NCBI RefSeq assembly: GCF_037543845.1 | Contig: NZ_JBBIFX010000001.1 | Location: 558,001 to 622,000 of the forward strand | Length of the DNA stretch: 64,000 bases | Direction: 5' to 3' | Origin: Gymnodinialimonas ulvae | GTDB lineage: Bacteria; Pseudomonadota; Alphaproteobacteria; Rhodobacterales; Rhodobacteraceae | In this document: positions 17,512 to 26,318 of the stretch, piece by piece | Layout of the letters: each line of letters opens with the position of its first letter | Position numbering within the stretch: position 1 is the stretch's first letter | Made by a program: the position numbers and the translations under genes | Notes under the pieces: model-generated | Databases searched by the model: none | Seen by the model: the letters and a program-made list of their open reading frames with translations, nothing else | What the model was told of the DNA's origin: nothing

Positions 17512-19361
17512 TGGGCGGCAACCTCGGATGCGCCGGGCAGGGCCGCTTCGAGCGTGATGCGGAACACCGCGCCGCCGTCTGGATGGTTGGCCGCCGACAG
17601 GGTGCCGCCGAAATCGCGCACGATGTTGTAGGAGATCGACAGCCCCAACCCCAGCCCCTGCCCGGGATCCTTGGTGGTGAAGAACGGATCGAAGGCCTGC
17701 TCAAGCGCGGCGTCGGTCAGGCCGGGGCCACAATCACGCACTGCAATCTCGGGCCGCTCGCCATCGGTCAGCGTGATCTCGATGCGCGCCTCGGGGCCAT
17801 CCATCGCGTCGAGCGCATTGCCCAGAAGGTTCACCACGACCTGCTGCAGACGCACCGGACCGCCGCGCGCCCAGACCTCGACCTCGGGGCAATCGTAGAT
17901 CACCTCGGCATGTTTCAGACGCGGCTGCATCAGCTCAAGCGCATCGGCAACGACGGTTTTCAGCGCCACGGGGCCGGTCCGGTCCTGCGGACGACGGGCG
18001 AAATTGCGCAGGTGTTTCGAGATCGAGGCCATCCGATCGGCCATGCCCGAGATGCGGGCGATGTTTTCGCGCGCCTCTGCGGGGCGGTCGCGGTCCAGGA
18101 AAGCGCCGGCGTTTTCGGCATAGGATTTCACGGCGGCCAGCGGTTGGTTGAACTCATGGCTGAGCGCGGCGGACATCGAGCCAAGTGCCGCCAGTTTGCC
18201 GGCCTGTACCAGCTCTTTCTGGGTGGCGCGCAGGCGGTCTTCGGTCGCGCGGCGTTCCTCGACCTCGGATTTCAGGGCTGCGGTGCGTTCGTTCACACGC
18301 GTCTCAAGCAGGGCGGCCAGCGATTGCTCGGCGGCGAGCCGCTCGATCAGGCGCGCGCGGCGGCCGAGGATCGTTGCGGCCACAAGCCCCGCCATCACCA
18401 CCAGAAGCGACAGCAAGAGGACCGAGGTCCAGGCTTGCTGCGTCGCGGGACCGGTGGGGGTCATGATCGACACGCGCCAACCGGGGGCGGCGATCAGGGC
18501 GGTCTGGCGCACGAAGTTTTCCGTGCCGACCCGGGCCAGTTCCAACCCGAAGCCGGTGCCCGGATCGAGGGCTTCGGTGCGCATGGCCAGATCCCGCAGC
18601 CGCGCAAGGGGGTATTGCTGAGTGCTGGTGATCTGATCGCGCATCCCGTCGGAGAGCGGCGCGATGGTTCGGAAATGCCAATCGGACCGATCCGAGAGGA
18701 ACACGACGTTGTTCACATCGGTCACCAGGATGGTCGAGCCGCTTTCGGCCCAGGCCTCTTCAAAGATGTCGAGGTTCAGTTTCACCGCGACGACGCCGAT
18801 GGTTCGGGAATTGTTGATGACCGGGGCCGCGAAGAAATAACCGCGCTGCCCGGAGGTTGTGCCGAGCGCGTGGAACCGGCCCATGCCGGTTGCAAGCGCG
18901 TCGGTGAAATAGGGGCGGAAATCGAAGGTGCGGCCCAGGAACGATGCCTCTGCGCGGTAATTCGAGGTTGCGATGGTGCGCCCGTCGATATCCATCACGT
19001 AAATGTCGGAGACCTCCAGCGAAAGCGCGGTCTGACGCAGCATCTCATTGGTGAACGGGACGAGGCCGATGTTTTCCGGCTCATCCAGGGTCTGGCGCAG
19101 GATCTGGCGTTCGGCCAGCAGGGCGGGTAGGGCTTCGGTGCGTTCGAGCGCGCCGCGCAGCACCTGGGTGGCCAGACGCAGTGTCGCGGCATCCTCGGCG
19201 CCGGCCTGTCGCAGGTAGAGCCGCTCGATCCGGGGATGGGAGGCCACAATCGCCAACAGCGCCACACAGACCGCCAACGCGACCAGCCAGATCGCCCGGC
19301 GAGGCCGCGTGGCGCGCGTGCGCAGGGGCGAAAGCCCGTCAGATAATCGCGTCTCGGTCAC
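17508..19361 (-). CDS. DctB-like sensor histidine kinase
   Basis: About 617 residues if the GTG at 19361 is the start. Frames upstream of it run into the divergent gene at 19519 and look non-coding. The order is: membrane segment near residue 25; a periplasmic double-PAS/Cache sensor of about 240 residues (DIDGRTIATSNYRAE...SGQRGYFFAAPVI), typical of C4-dicarboxylate sensors; a second membrane segment; a coiled coil; a dimerisation helix with ALSHEFNQPLAAVKSYAENA (phospho-His in SHEFNQP); and a HATPase domain (NLLGNALDAM, DCGPGL, GLGLGLSIS). It should sense the TRAP substrate and phosphorylate the coupled regulator. Confidence 0.88.
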   Translation of the reverse strand: MTETRLSDGLSPLRTRATRPRRAIWLVALAVCVALLAIVASHPRIERLYLRQAGAEDAATLRLATQVLRGALERTEALPALLAERQILRQTLDEPENIGLVPFTNEMLRQTALSLEVSDIYVMDIDGRTIATSNYRAEASFLGRTFDFRPYFTDALATGMGRFHALGTTSGQRGYFFAAPVINNSRTIGVVAVKLNLDIFEEAWAESGSTILVTDVNNVVFLSDRSDWHFRTIAPLSDGMRDQITSTQQYPLARLRDLAMRTEALDPGTGFGLELARVGTENFVRQTALIAAPGWRVSIMTPTGPATQQAWTSVLLLSLLVVMAGLVAATILGRRARLIERLAAEQSLAALLETRVNERTAALKSEVEERRATEDRLRATQKELVQAGKLAALGSMSAALSHEFNQPLAAVKSYAENAGAFLDRDRPAEARENIARISGMADRMASISKHLRNFARRPQDRTGPVALKTVVADALELMQPRLKHAEVIYDCPEVEVWARGGPVRLQQVVVNLLGNALDAMDGPEARIEITLTDGERPEIAVRDCGPGLTDAALEQAFDPFFTTKDPGQGLGLGLSISYNIVRDFGGTLSAANHPDGGAVFRITLEAALPGASEVAAQ

Positions 19362-19518
19362 GCCGTATGTTATGGCAGGGCGGCGGCAAGTCAGCAAATC
19401 CGGAAACCGCAACGCCCGCTTTTTCCGCGCCTTTGACTGGAATGCGCGGGCAGGGCGTGCATAGATATCAATTGAGCCGGTCTGCGACAGGACAGCCCGG
19501 ATTTTTGGAGGACAACAC

Positions 19519-20808
19519 ATGAAAGTAACGGTTTCTGCGCTCGCGACGACGGCCGTTTTGGCCCTGACGGCGGGCGCGGCCCAGGCCCAAGCGCCAACGC
19601 TGGTGGTCTCGTGCGGCGGGGTTGGCGACGCGGGGCAATGGATTGGCGGGACGTCTGAGACCTCGGACATCTCGGTCACGGACGGGCCGCTGACGCTAAG
19701 CGGGCAGGCGATCCCGGTGGACGGCAATCATGTGTCGCTTTTCGCCGTCAGCGCGGCGGGCGAGTACCGGATCGAGGCGCAGCCGGTGGGCGGCGGGGAC
19801 AGTGTGATCGAGCTTTACGATGAAGCCGGTGCCTTGATCATCACCGATGACGACAGCGGCGGCAATTGGGCCAGCCGCGCCGAGACGTCGTTGCAGCCCG
19901 GCAATTACTGCATGCTGACGCGCGGTTTCGCGGGCGGCGATTTGAGCTCGGATATCCGCGTTGGGCGGCTTGAACATGAGGCCATCACCGAGGGGCTGAC
20001 GGGCGGGTTTTACGGCGGCGGCGATGGATCGCTGTTTGTCGGCATCGATCCCTGCACCAACGAGACGGCCGCGGCCCCGCTTGGGTCCGGCCCGCTGAAC
20101 GCGGCGCTGGCCTCTGGCGATGTGAGTGCGGTCAACACGATCACGGGCGCGCCCTATTACCGGTTCACACTGGACGCGGCGCAGGCGATTTCGATCCGGG
20201 CCGAAAACGAGGATGCGGATCCCTACATCTACTTCTTCGACGGCGATGGCACCTTGATCGGCGAAAACGACGATGCGCAGATCGGCAGCACCTGGACGCT
20301 CAACAGCCGTCTGGATTTCACCACGCCGCTGCAGCCGGGCACCTATTGCATCGGCATGCGGGCGCTGTCGAACCCGGATGTGCCGGTGACCGTGACCGTC
20401 GTTGCCTACAGCCAGGCCGACGCCCTGGCCGAGCTTTATGCCACGGGTGATGCCGCGCCGCCGATGGACGGCTCTTACCCGATCGTGGATCTGGGCGTGT
20501 TGCCGGGCCGCTCGGTGCGCGATGTGACTGTGTCGGGGCCGACGGCAAGCTGGTTTGCGATGGATGTGCCCGAGGCCGGTGCGCTGGTCATCAATGCGGT
20601 CGAGGTCACCAACTCCGATCCCGTGCTGATCCTTTACGACGATCTGGGCCAGGAAATCGCCTATAACGACGATGCCAACGGGACGTTGAATTCCGAGATC
20701 GTGGCGCGGGTGAATGCCGGGCGGTATCTGCTGGCGGTGCGGCAGTATTCGGACGGCTACGATGGGATCATCCGGATCGCGACGGAGCGCTATATTCCGG
20801 CGGAGTAA
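19519..20808 (+). CDS. Secreted protein with three PPC-like beta-sandwich domains
   Basis: A 429-residue protein with a clean signal peptide (ending AAQAQA) and GGAGG 8-9 bases before the ATG. Three related modules follow, each with an acidic DD(A/S)-type turn and a closing L-xPG-xY motif: DDDSGGNW with LQPGNYCM, NDDAQIGSTW with LQPGTYCIG, and NDDANGTLNS with VNAGRYLLAV. These resemble bacterial pre-peptidase C-terminal (PPC) domains, but no protease domain is attached. Periplasmic or extracellular location is expected. It is divergent from the sensor kinase gene and followed by a strong terminator, so it is probably a single-gene transcript. Confidence 0.82.
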   Translation: MKVTVSALATTAVLALTAGAAQAQAPTLVVSCGGVGDAGQWIGGTSETSDISVTDGPLTLSGQAIPVDGNHVSLFAVSAAGEYRIEAQPVGGGDSVIELYDEAGALIITDDDSGGNWASRAETSLQPGNYCMLTRGFAGGDLSSDIRVGRLEHEAITEGLTGGFYGGGDGSLFVGIDPCTNETAAAPLGSGPLNAALASGDVSAVNTITGAPYYRFTLDAAQAISIRAENEDADPYIYFFDGDGTLIGENDDAQIGSTWTLNSRLDFTTPLQPGTYCIGMRALSNPDVPVTVTVVAYSQADALAELYATGDAAPPMDGSYPIVDLGVLPGRSVRDVTVSGPTASWFAMDVPEAGALVINAVEVTNSDPVLILYDDLGQEIAYNDDANGTLNSEIVARVNAGRYLLAVRQYSDGYDGIIRIATERYIPAE

Positions 20809-20826
20809 GCTGCGCCGAGACGACAT

Positions 20827-20865
20827 AGGCCGCCCGCGCGATTGACGCACGGGCGGCCTTTTTTA
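20827..20865 (+). terminator. Rho-independent terminator
   Basis: A 10-bp perfect stem (AGGCCGCCCG and its complement) with a 13-base loop is followed by a run of T, 19 bp past the stop codon of the PPC-like protein. It separates that gene from the convergent tpiA. Confidence 0.92.
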
Positions 20866-20884
20866 TCGGAGTAAAGCGGTTGGA

Positions 20885-21631
20885 TCAGGCGCCCGACAGG
20901 GCCGAGACGATCCCGCCGAAATCCGCCGCCTTGAGCGAGGCGCCGCCCACCAACGCGCCGTCGACGTTCGAGACGGCAAAGATCTCCGCGGCGTTCGAGG
21001 GTTTGACCGAGCCGCCGTAAAGCAGCGGCACATCTTGTGCGGCGGACCCGAAGCGACCCGACAGCTCCGCACGGATGTGATCGTGGACGTCGGCGATCTG
21101 GTCCAGGGTCGGGGTGCGGCCCGTGCCGATGGCCCAAACGGGTTCATAGGCAACGACCAGGCGGGACAGATCGGCACCCTCCGGGATCGACCCGGCCAGT
21201 TGCGTGCCGACCACGTTGAGGGTGACACCGGCATCGCGTTCGGCCTCGGTCTCGCCGATGCAGACGATGGCGATCAGACTGGAGGTGAGCGCCGCGGTGA
21301 CTTGTGCTGCGACGTCTTCATCGGTTTCGCCATGATCCGCGCGCCGCTCGGAATGACCGAGGATCACGTGGCTCGCGCCCGCGTCGGCAAGCATCTGCGC
21401 CGAGATATCGCCGGTATGGGCGCCCGACGCGTTCGGGTGGCAAGTCTGCCCGCCGATCATCAGCGCGCTGCCGTGGGCCATGTCGGCCATGCGCGCGATC
21501 AGGGTCGCGGGCGGGCACAGCAAAACCTCGCAAGCCTCCGCCTCCAGCAATGCGGTGAGTGCCGCAACCTCAGTCAGCGCCTCCGTGGTGCCGTTCATCT
21601 TCCAGTTGCCTGCCGCCAATTTCCGTGCCAT
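20885..21631 (-). CDS. tpiA: Triosephosphate isomerase
   Basis: A 248-residue TIM barrel enzyme interconverting dihydroxyacetone phosphate and glyceraldehyde 3-phosphate. Catalytic residues are all present: N9/K11 in AGNWKMNG, H93 in ILGHSERR and E163 in AYEPVWAIGTG. The phosphate-binding loop is LLYGGSVKPSNA near the C-terminus, with GALVGGASL. Length is as expected for the family. The ATG at 21631 is the first methionine matching the family N-terminus; upstream frame is non-coding and overlaps the divergent oxygenase. Confidence 0.98.
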   Translation of the reverse strand: MARKLAAGNWKMNGTTEALTEVAALTALLEAEACEVLLCPPATLIARMADMAHGSALMIGGQTCHPNASGAHTGDISAQMLADAGASHVILGHSERRADHGETDEDVAAQVTAALTSSLIAIVCIGETEAERDAGVTLNVVGTQLAGSIPEGADLSRLVVAYEPVWAIGTGRTPTLDQIADVHDHIRAELSGRFGSAAQDVPLLYGGSVKPSNAAEIFAVSNVDGALVGGASLKAADFGGIVSALSGA

Positions 21632-21707
21632 CGCCGCCTCCGAGTTTTCGTTGTGCCGCGAGCGTTCGCAAACCCGCGACCGCTGGTCAACCCGAGAGGT
21701 GCCCGAG

Positions 21708-22613
21708 ATGATCCCCCATATCGACGCAAACGCGCTGGCTAGAAGCGCGCCCGAGGCGCTTGCCGCCGTCAAGACCGGTGCCGAGGAGGTCGGGTTTCTG
21801 ACGCTGCACAATACCACGCTGACGACGGCAGAGGTCGCGGCGGCCATCGCGGCCTATCGCGCGTTCTTCAAGGGCCCGCGCGCGGTGAAAGAAGCGGTGA
21901 ACATGGATGTTACCGGGTCGAACCGGGGCTGGGGCGGGCCGGGCTCCGAGCAGGTCGATCCGCAGGCCAACCCCGATTACAAGGAGGTCTTCGATTGCGG
22001 TGTGGAGCTGCCCAAGGGCGATCCCTTCGCGCGTCTGCCGGTCTATGCGCCGAACCAATGGCCCACCGCGCCCGAGGGCTTTCGGGAAACCATCGAGGGC
22101 TATTTCACCGAGGCGCGGGCGATTGCGCTGCGACTTTTGTCGGGGATTTCCGTGGCCATTGGGCGCGATGCGATGTTCTTTGACGACAAATTCGCCAAGC
22201 CGATGGCGCTTTTGCGGGGCAATTTCTATCCCGAACGGCCCGCCTGGGCGGGGGAGAAGGATTTCGGCATCGCGGCCCATACGGATTACGGCTGCCTGAC
22301 GTTGCTGGCCACGGATGGACAACCGGGTTTGGAGGTGCAACTGCGCGATGGGTCGTGGGTGCCGGTGCAGGCCGACCCGGGGACGTTCATCATCAATTTC
22401 GGCGAAATGCTGGAAATGTGGACGGCGGGGCAGGTCCGCGCGACGCCGCACCGGGTGATCGGCGGGGCGCAGGAGCGGATCTCGATCCCGCTGTTCTTCA
22501 ATCCGGTCTTTGACACCAACGTCGCCCCGGACGGCGCCGCGCCCCTGAGTGCAGGAGAGCATCTGTCGAAGCGCTATCAAGAGACCTACACGCATCTTCA
22601 ATCGACTGCGTAA
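21708..22613 (+). CDS. 2-oxoglutarate/Fe(II)-dependent oxygenase (isopenicillin N synthase family)
   Basis: A 301-residue member of the isopenicillin N synthase-like group, with an N-terminal DIOX_N region (GAEEVGFLTLHNTTL) and a double-stranded beta-helix core. The iron ligands are H and D of AAHTDYGCLTLL and H of ATPHRVIGG; the 2-oxoglutarate-binding R-x-S is ERISIPLFF. Start at 21708 (MIPHIDANAL). It is divergent from tpiA with 76 bp between start codons. The substrate is unknown; related bacterial proteins are annotated only as oxidoreductases. Confidence 0.9.
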   Translation: MIPHIDANALARSAPEALAAVKTGAEEVGFLTLHNTTLTTAEVAAAIAAYRAFFKGPRAVKEAVNMDVTGSNRGWGGPGSEQVDPQANPDYKEVFDCGVELPKGDPFARLPVYAPNQWPTAPEGFRETIEGYFTEARAIALRLLSGISVAIGRDAMFFDDKFAKPMALLRGNFYPERPAWAGEKDFGIAAHTDYGCLTLLATDGQPGLEVQLRDGSWVPVQADPGTFIINFGEMLEMWTAGQVRATPHRVIGGAQERISIPLFFNPVFDTNVAPDGAAPLSAGEHLSKRYQETYTHLQSTA

Positions 22614-22669
22614 CGCGTACGCTGGCGTGGGTCTGCGGTTCTCGTTGCAGCCCGTTGCTCCGCTTTGTT

Positions 22670-22703
22670 CCCCAAAAGATGCCAGGGTGGTCAGCTTTTG
22701 GGG
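22670..22703. terminator. Hairpin between convergent genes
   Basis: CCCCAAAAG pairs perfectly with CTTTTGGGG (9 bp, 16-base loop). It lies between the oxygenase and the convergent TfoX-like gene. The inner A/T pairs and the position suggest a two-way terminator, although no T run follows on either strand. Confidence 0.45.
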
Positions 22704-22740
22704 ATGGTGCAGCGCGCTCTACTGCGCTTGCGGCTCGACG

Positions 22741-23067
22741 TTACAAATGCGCCAGCGCGCGACGGGCCCAATCGGCTGCCACGTCGGGATCATCCAGCGC
22801 GGCATCGGGCAGGGTCCAATAGGGCATGAAGGTCGGTTTGTCGCGACCGTCGCGTTGGTATTGCCAGCGGGTGCAGCCTGCGTCTTCGAGCACTTGTTGA
22901 AATGCGCCCGCTCCCTTGAGGTAAAGCTGCCCGTCCGACATCAAAAGCGCGAAGATCGTGCGGTCGTGATAAAGACACAGGCCGCCCATCATCTTGCGCG
23001 TGGTGATCTCGCCGAGGCCGGAAAACAACTCGACCGCATGGGCGATCTCTTCGGTGGAAACGGCCAT
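22741..23067 (-). CDS. TfoX N-terminal domain protein
   Basis: A 108-residue protein matching the TfoX/Sxy N-terminal domain: ELFSGLGEITTRKMMGGLCL, then FALLMSDGQLYLK, and the C-terminal FMPYWTLPDAALDD. Sxy regulates competence in gammaproteobacteria, but short single-domain alphaproteobacterial homologues have no established role. The ATG at 23067 has GAGGG five bases upstream, so the eight extra residues possible from 23091 are unlikely. It lies 57 bp downstream of the luciferase-like gene on the same strand and may be cotranscribed. Confidence 0.88.
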   Translation of the reverse strand: MAVSTEEIAHAVELFSGLGEITTRKMMGGLCLYHDRTIFALLMSDGQLYLKGAGAFQQVLEDAGCTRWQYQRDGRDKPTFMPYWTLPDAALDDPDVAADWARRALAHL

Positions 23068-23124
23068 TTGACCCTCAGCTTGGTGGGCCACGCCCTTTTA
23101 GGCGTGGCCCGGATGCACAATGCG

Positions 23125-24306
23125 TTACTCGGCAGGCTCGGCGGCGCGGTGTTCCTTCTCTGCGCTGTAGCGTTCCTGCGCGGTTTCCACTGCCTTGGCA
23201 TGGATTTCGGCCAGCTCCGGGCGCAGTTTCTGGGCCCGCATGGCGGCGTCCATCGTCGAGCGGTGCTGCCCCTGGAAATGCGGGAAGACCTCACGCGCGA
23301 TCAGGTCGTAACTGCGCCGGGTCGCCTCGAAATTCGCCCAATTGTGCCCCAGCAACAGATAGGCCCCGAAGCCGCCGTTGGATTGTGTCCAAAGCCGTTC
23401 GATCTGGGCGCGGCACATCTCGGGCGTGCCAATCGCACCGAAGCCGGAATCGTTAATGAAATCAATCATCTCACGGGCGTTTGCGCCGGGCATCGACATC
23501 TGTGGGAAGGCGGCGATTTCCTGGAAGTAATGGAACCAATGCTCGATCCCGTATTCCACATCGCGGTAGGCCTGCTCCTTGGTTTCGGCGATGTGACACA
23601 GGCCCACAAGCCGCCATTTGGAGCGGTCGGGCGTGTGGCCGTAATGCTTTGCCTCTTCCTCGATCACATCCCAATGAAGCGCAAGCGCGTCGAAACCGGC
23701 GGCGGTGGTTGCCCCGATGGAGATCATGCCGGTGCCGTATTTGCCCGCCAGTTTCGGCCCGGTGGGCGAGGCGACGGCGGCGGTGCAGATGTCGAAGTTG
23801 GAATAGGGCCGCAGGTGCAGGCGCGCGTCCTTGAGCGTCCAGCGGTCGTTCTCGAAATTCACTGGTTCCTCGGAGCGCAAAAGCTGCGTGATGACGTCGA
23901 TCCCATCGGCCAGCAGGCCCCGCGTGTCCTTCTGGCTGAGGTTGATCATGGCGGCATCGGTGGGCAACGAGCCCGGCCCAAGCCCCAACATAACGCGTCC
24001 ACGTGTGATGTGATCAAGCTGCACGATCCGTTCGGCGACCCAGAGCGGGTTGTGGTAGCTGACCGAGACGACGCCGGTGCCCAGTTTGATGTTGCGCGTC
24101 CGCTCGGCGGCGGTGGCGATCATGATTTCGGGGCTGGCGGAAATCTCGGAGCCTGCGGAGTGATGTTCCCCGAACCAGACCTCGTCGTAATCGCAGCGGT
24201 CGAGCCATTGGACCAGTTCAAGGTCCTGTTCGAGCGCGAGGGTCGGGTTGATCCCGGGCTTGTGAAACGGCGCGAGAAAAATGCCGAAACGCATTCTGTC
24301 GTTCAT
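23125..24306 (-). CDS. LLM-class flavin-dependent monooxygenase
   Basis: A 393-residue bacterial luciferase-like TIM-barrel flavoprotein using reduced FMN. Typical family segments are present: MRFGIFLAPFHKPG, YDEVWFGEHHS, IKLGTGVVSVSYHNPLWVAE and GRVMLGLGPGSLPTDA. The subgroup resembles limonene 1,2-monooxygenase and alkanal monooxygenase alpha-type enzymes. The ATG at 24306 has a strong GGGAGGA six bases upstream. The C-terminus (about 355-393) is a charged helix. No flavin reductase is adjacent, and the substrate is unknown. Confidence 0.9.
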   Translation of the reverse strand: MNDRMRFGIFLAPFHKPGINPTLALEQDLELVQWLDRCDYDEVWFGEHHSAGSEISASPEIMIATAAERTRNIKLGTGVVSVSYHNPLWVAERIVQLDHITRGRVMLGLGPGSLPTDAAMINLSQKDTRGLLADGIDVITQLLRSEEPVNFENDRWTLKDARLHLRPYSNFDICTAAVASPTGPKLAGKYGTGMISIGATTAAGFDALALHWDVIEEEAKHYGHTPDRSKWRLVGLCHIAETKEQAYRDVEYGIEHWFHYFQEIAAFPQMSMPGANAREMIDFINDSGFGAIGTPEMCRAQIERLWTQSNGGFGAYLLLGHNWANFEATRRSYDLIAREVFPHFQGQHRSTMDAAMRAQKLRPELAEIHAKAVETAQERYSAEKEHRAAEPAE

Positions 24307-24391
24307 GAAAAGTCCTCCCTGACTACGCCACCCGTGGTCGGGTAACGTAAGGGAAGTCTACACGCACAACGTGTATCTCCTAGAACAATAT

Positions 24392-24424
24392 GCGCAAACA
24401 GACGCGCGGGTTAACCGTTTGCGC
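24392..24424 (-). terminator. Hairpin overlapping the end of the SufA-like gene
   Basis: GCGCAAAC and GTTTGCGC form a perfect 8-bp stem around the stop codon of the gene ending at 24411, followed on the minus strand by ATATTGTTCT. It could act as a terminator, though the 17-base loop and mixed tail make it weak. Confidence 0.4.
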
Positions 24425-24791
24425 GGTCTGCCGCCAATGCATCGACATCCTTGAACTTGATCGATTCTCCACAGCCGCAGGCGTCCGCCACATTGGGATT
24501 GCGGAACTTGAACGACGCCTCAAGCAGGCTGACCTCGTAGTCGATCTCGGTCCCGAAGAGAAACATCTGCGCCATGGGCGCAATCATGACGCGCGCGCCG
24601 TCCTGCTCGACCACCTCGTCGTTGGGGTCGATCTCGGACACGTAGTCCATGGTATATTCCATCCCCGCGCAGCCGCCTTTCTTGACGCCGATGCGCAGGC
24701 CCTGCGTGCCGCCTTGCGCCATCAGCTTGGCGATCTGCGCGCTGGCCTTGTCGGTCAGGGTAACGGCTTGCTTTCCGGGGATGCCGAACAT
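24411..24791 (-). CDS. A-type Fe-S cluster carrier (SufA/IscA/ErpA family)
   Basis: A 126-residue A-type carrier that passes iron-sulfur clusters to target proteins. The three conserved cysteines are in KKGGCAGMEY and DACGCGES near the C-terminus. The ATG at 24791 follows AGGA and matches the family N-terminus (ITLTDKA-like VTLTDKASAQI). It lies downstream of the SufT-like gene on the same strand. Rhodobacterial suf operons often end with this pair, so these may be the distal suf genes or a detached copy; no sufBCDS genes are visible here. Confidence 0.92.
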   Translation of the reverse strand: MFGIPGKQAVTLTDKASAQIAKLMAQGGTQGLRIGVKKGGCAGMEYTMDYVSEIDPNDEVVEQDGARVMIAPMAQMFLFGTEIDYEVSLLEASFKFRNPNVADACGCGESIKFKDVDALAADRANG

Positions 24792-24911
24792 GGCGTCGGT
24801 CCTTTTGCGGTGCGTGTGTGCGTTCAATGTAGGGGCAGGGCAGCGCTGCCTCAAGCGGTGATGTCTGGGTCGCGCGCGCCGTCCGCAGGCGCGGGCCGGC
24901 CCGAGGGTTGC

Positions 24912-25274
24912 TTACATGAAGCCCAATTCAAGGCGGGCTTCATCGCTCATCATGTCCATGCCCCAGGGCGGGTCCCAAGTGATCTCGACATTCACGGTCT
25001 TCACGCCATCGAGCGGTTCCACCGCATCGGCCAACCAACCAGGCATTTCGCCCGCCACGGGGCAGCCGGGCGCGGTCAGGGTCATGATGATCTGCACGTC
25101 ATTCTCCGCCCCGATGTCGATCGTGTAGACAAGGCCGAGATCGTAGATATTGACGGGAATTTCCGGGTCGAACACGGACCGGCACGCCTCCACCACATTG
25201 TCGTAGAGCGGGTGGTCGGTGCTGGAGGGCGCGATCAGGGGCGCCCCTTCCATCTGTGGGGTCTGCTCGGTCAT
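24912..25274 (-). CDS. SufT-like Fe-S assembly protein (MIP18/DUF59 family)
   Basis: A 120-residue MIP18-family protein. The core reads VFDPEIPVNIYDLGLVYTI, with the DPE motif, then TLTAPGCPVAGEMP containing the single conserved cysteine, and VEITWDPPWGMDMMSDEARL at the C-terminus. SufT/YitW proteins help mature Fe-S enzymes. The ATG at 25274 (MTEQTPQ) is chosen because the 47 residues upstream have no family similarity. It precedes the A-type carrier gene by 120 bp. Confidence 0.92.
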   Translation of the reverse strand: MTEQTPQMEGAPLIAPSSTDHPLYDNVVEACRSVFDPEIPVNIYDLGLVYTIDIGAENDVQIIMTLTAPGCPVAGEMPGWLADAVEPLDGVKTVNVEITWDPPWGMDMMSDEARLELGFM

Positions 25275-25452
25275 GGTCTGGTCCGTTTGAATACCTGAGT
25301 GAAGATATAGGGTTTGCGAAGCGGATCGTAAAGGCACGGCGAAAAGGGTCAGATGCCGGGCCGGTTTTTGCAGCTTACACAAATTGCCTTGGTCGTGCCG
25401 CCGTGTCTGTGCCACGGTCGCGCAATGGATTTAATGGATCGGGAGAGCGTCG

Positions 25453-26268
25453 ATGGATTGGAACGCAATGGCGGCCCCATGGCTTCAGTACGAGGCCGAG
25501 ATGGAGCAAACCCACGATCCGATCCGCGATGAGATGATGGCGCGGGCCGGTCTTGAGCCGGGACAACATGTTCTCGACATCGGGCCCGGTAGCGGAAGCT
25601 CGCTTCTGGACGCGGCGCGCGCCGTGGGGCCGGTCGGCCACGTCACCGGGATCGAGATTGCGCCTCCGTTCGTGGAGCGCTCCAACGAACGGTCGCCGGA
25701 CAATGCCGAGGTTCTTCTTGGCGACGCGCAGGATCATGCGTTCCCCCAGGCCCATTTCGATGCGGCGATCTCCCTGATGGGGGTGATGTTTTTCCGCGAC
25801 ACGGATGCGGCCTTTGCCCATTTGCGCGGCGCGATGAAACCCGGCGCGGCATTGCATTTCGCCTGCTGGGGGCCGCCGCAATCAAATCCCTATTTCACCG
25901 TGCCCGCCCAGGTCGCCGCCGGGATTTTCGGGCCAGGCGATGCGTTTGACCCGGAAGGGCCGGGGCCGATGCGCTTCGGGGATCGCGACAAGCTGGCCGA
26001 AATGCTGACCCGAGCCGGATGGCAGCCCGAGATCGAGACCGTGGATCTGCACCTGACCCCGCCGGGCAGCGCGGCGGACTTCGCGCAAATCCAGATGCGG
26101 GTCGGGGCGGGTGCGATGCGCCTTGGACAGGCGAAAGCGGCCGGCACGCTGACCGATGCACAAAAACAGGCGCTGCGGCAGGCGTTGACTGACGCGTTCG
26201 CGCAGATGGAGCAGGACGGCAAACTGCGCATTCCCGCGCGGATGCACTTCGTGTGCGCCACCGCCTGA
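25453..26268 (+). CDS. Class I SAM-dependent methyltransferase
   Basis: A 271-residue Rossmann-fold methyltransferase. SAM-binding motif I is VLDIGPGSGSSLLDAA (about 40-55), the acidic motif II is GIEIAPPFVERS, and motif III region is LLGDAQDHAFP. Post-motif segments (FDAAISLMGVMFF, LRGAMKPGAALHFACWG) resemble the UbiE/COQ5-like small-molecule group. GGGAG precedes the ATG. It sits 50 bp upstream of tgt and may be cotranscribed. The acceptor is unknown. Confidence 0.88.
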   Translation: MDWNAMAAPWLQYEAEMEQTHDPIRDEMMARAGLEPGQHVLDIGPGSGSSLLDAARAVGPVGHVTGIEIAPPFVERSNERSPDNAEVLLGDAQDHAFPQAHFDAAISLMGVMFFRDTDAAFAHLRGAMKPGAALHFACWGPPQSNPYFTVPAQVAAGIFGPGDAFDPEGPGPMRFGDRDKLAEMLTRAGWQPEIETVDLHLTPPGSAADFAQIQMRVGAGAMRLGQAKAAGTLTDAQKQALRQALTDAFAQMEQDGKLRIPARMHFVCATA

Positions 26269-26318
26269 CGCACCGCACCCGTTGCAAGTCGGGCGCGTCC
26301 GGCGTATCGCCCGGCGCC

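Noticed and set aside
24839..24850. Palindrome GGCAGCGCTGCC between the two Fe-S genes as an IscR/Rrf2 operator
   Set aside because: Such GC palindromes are common by chance in this genome, and the sequence does not resemble known Rrf2-family sites.
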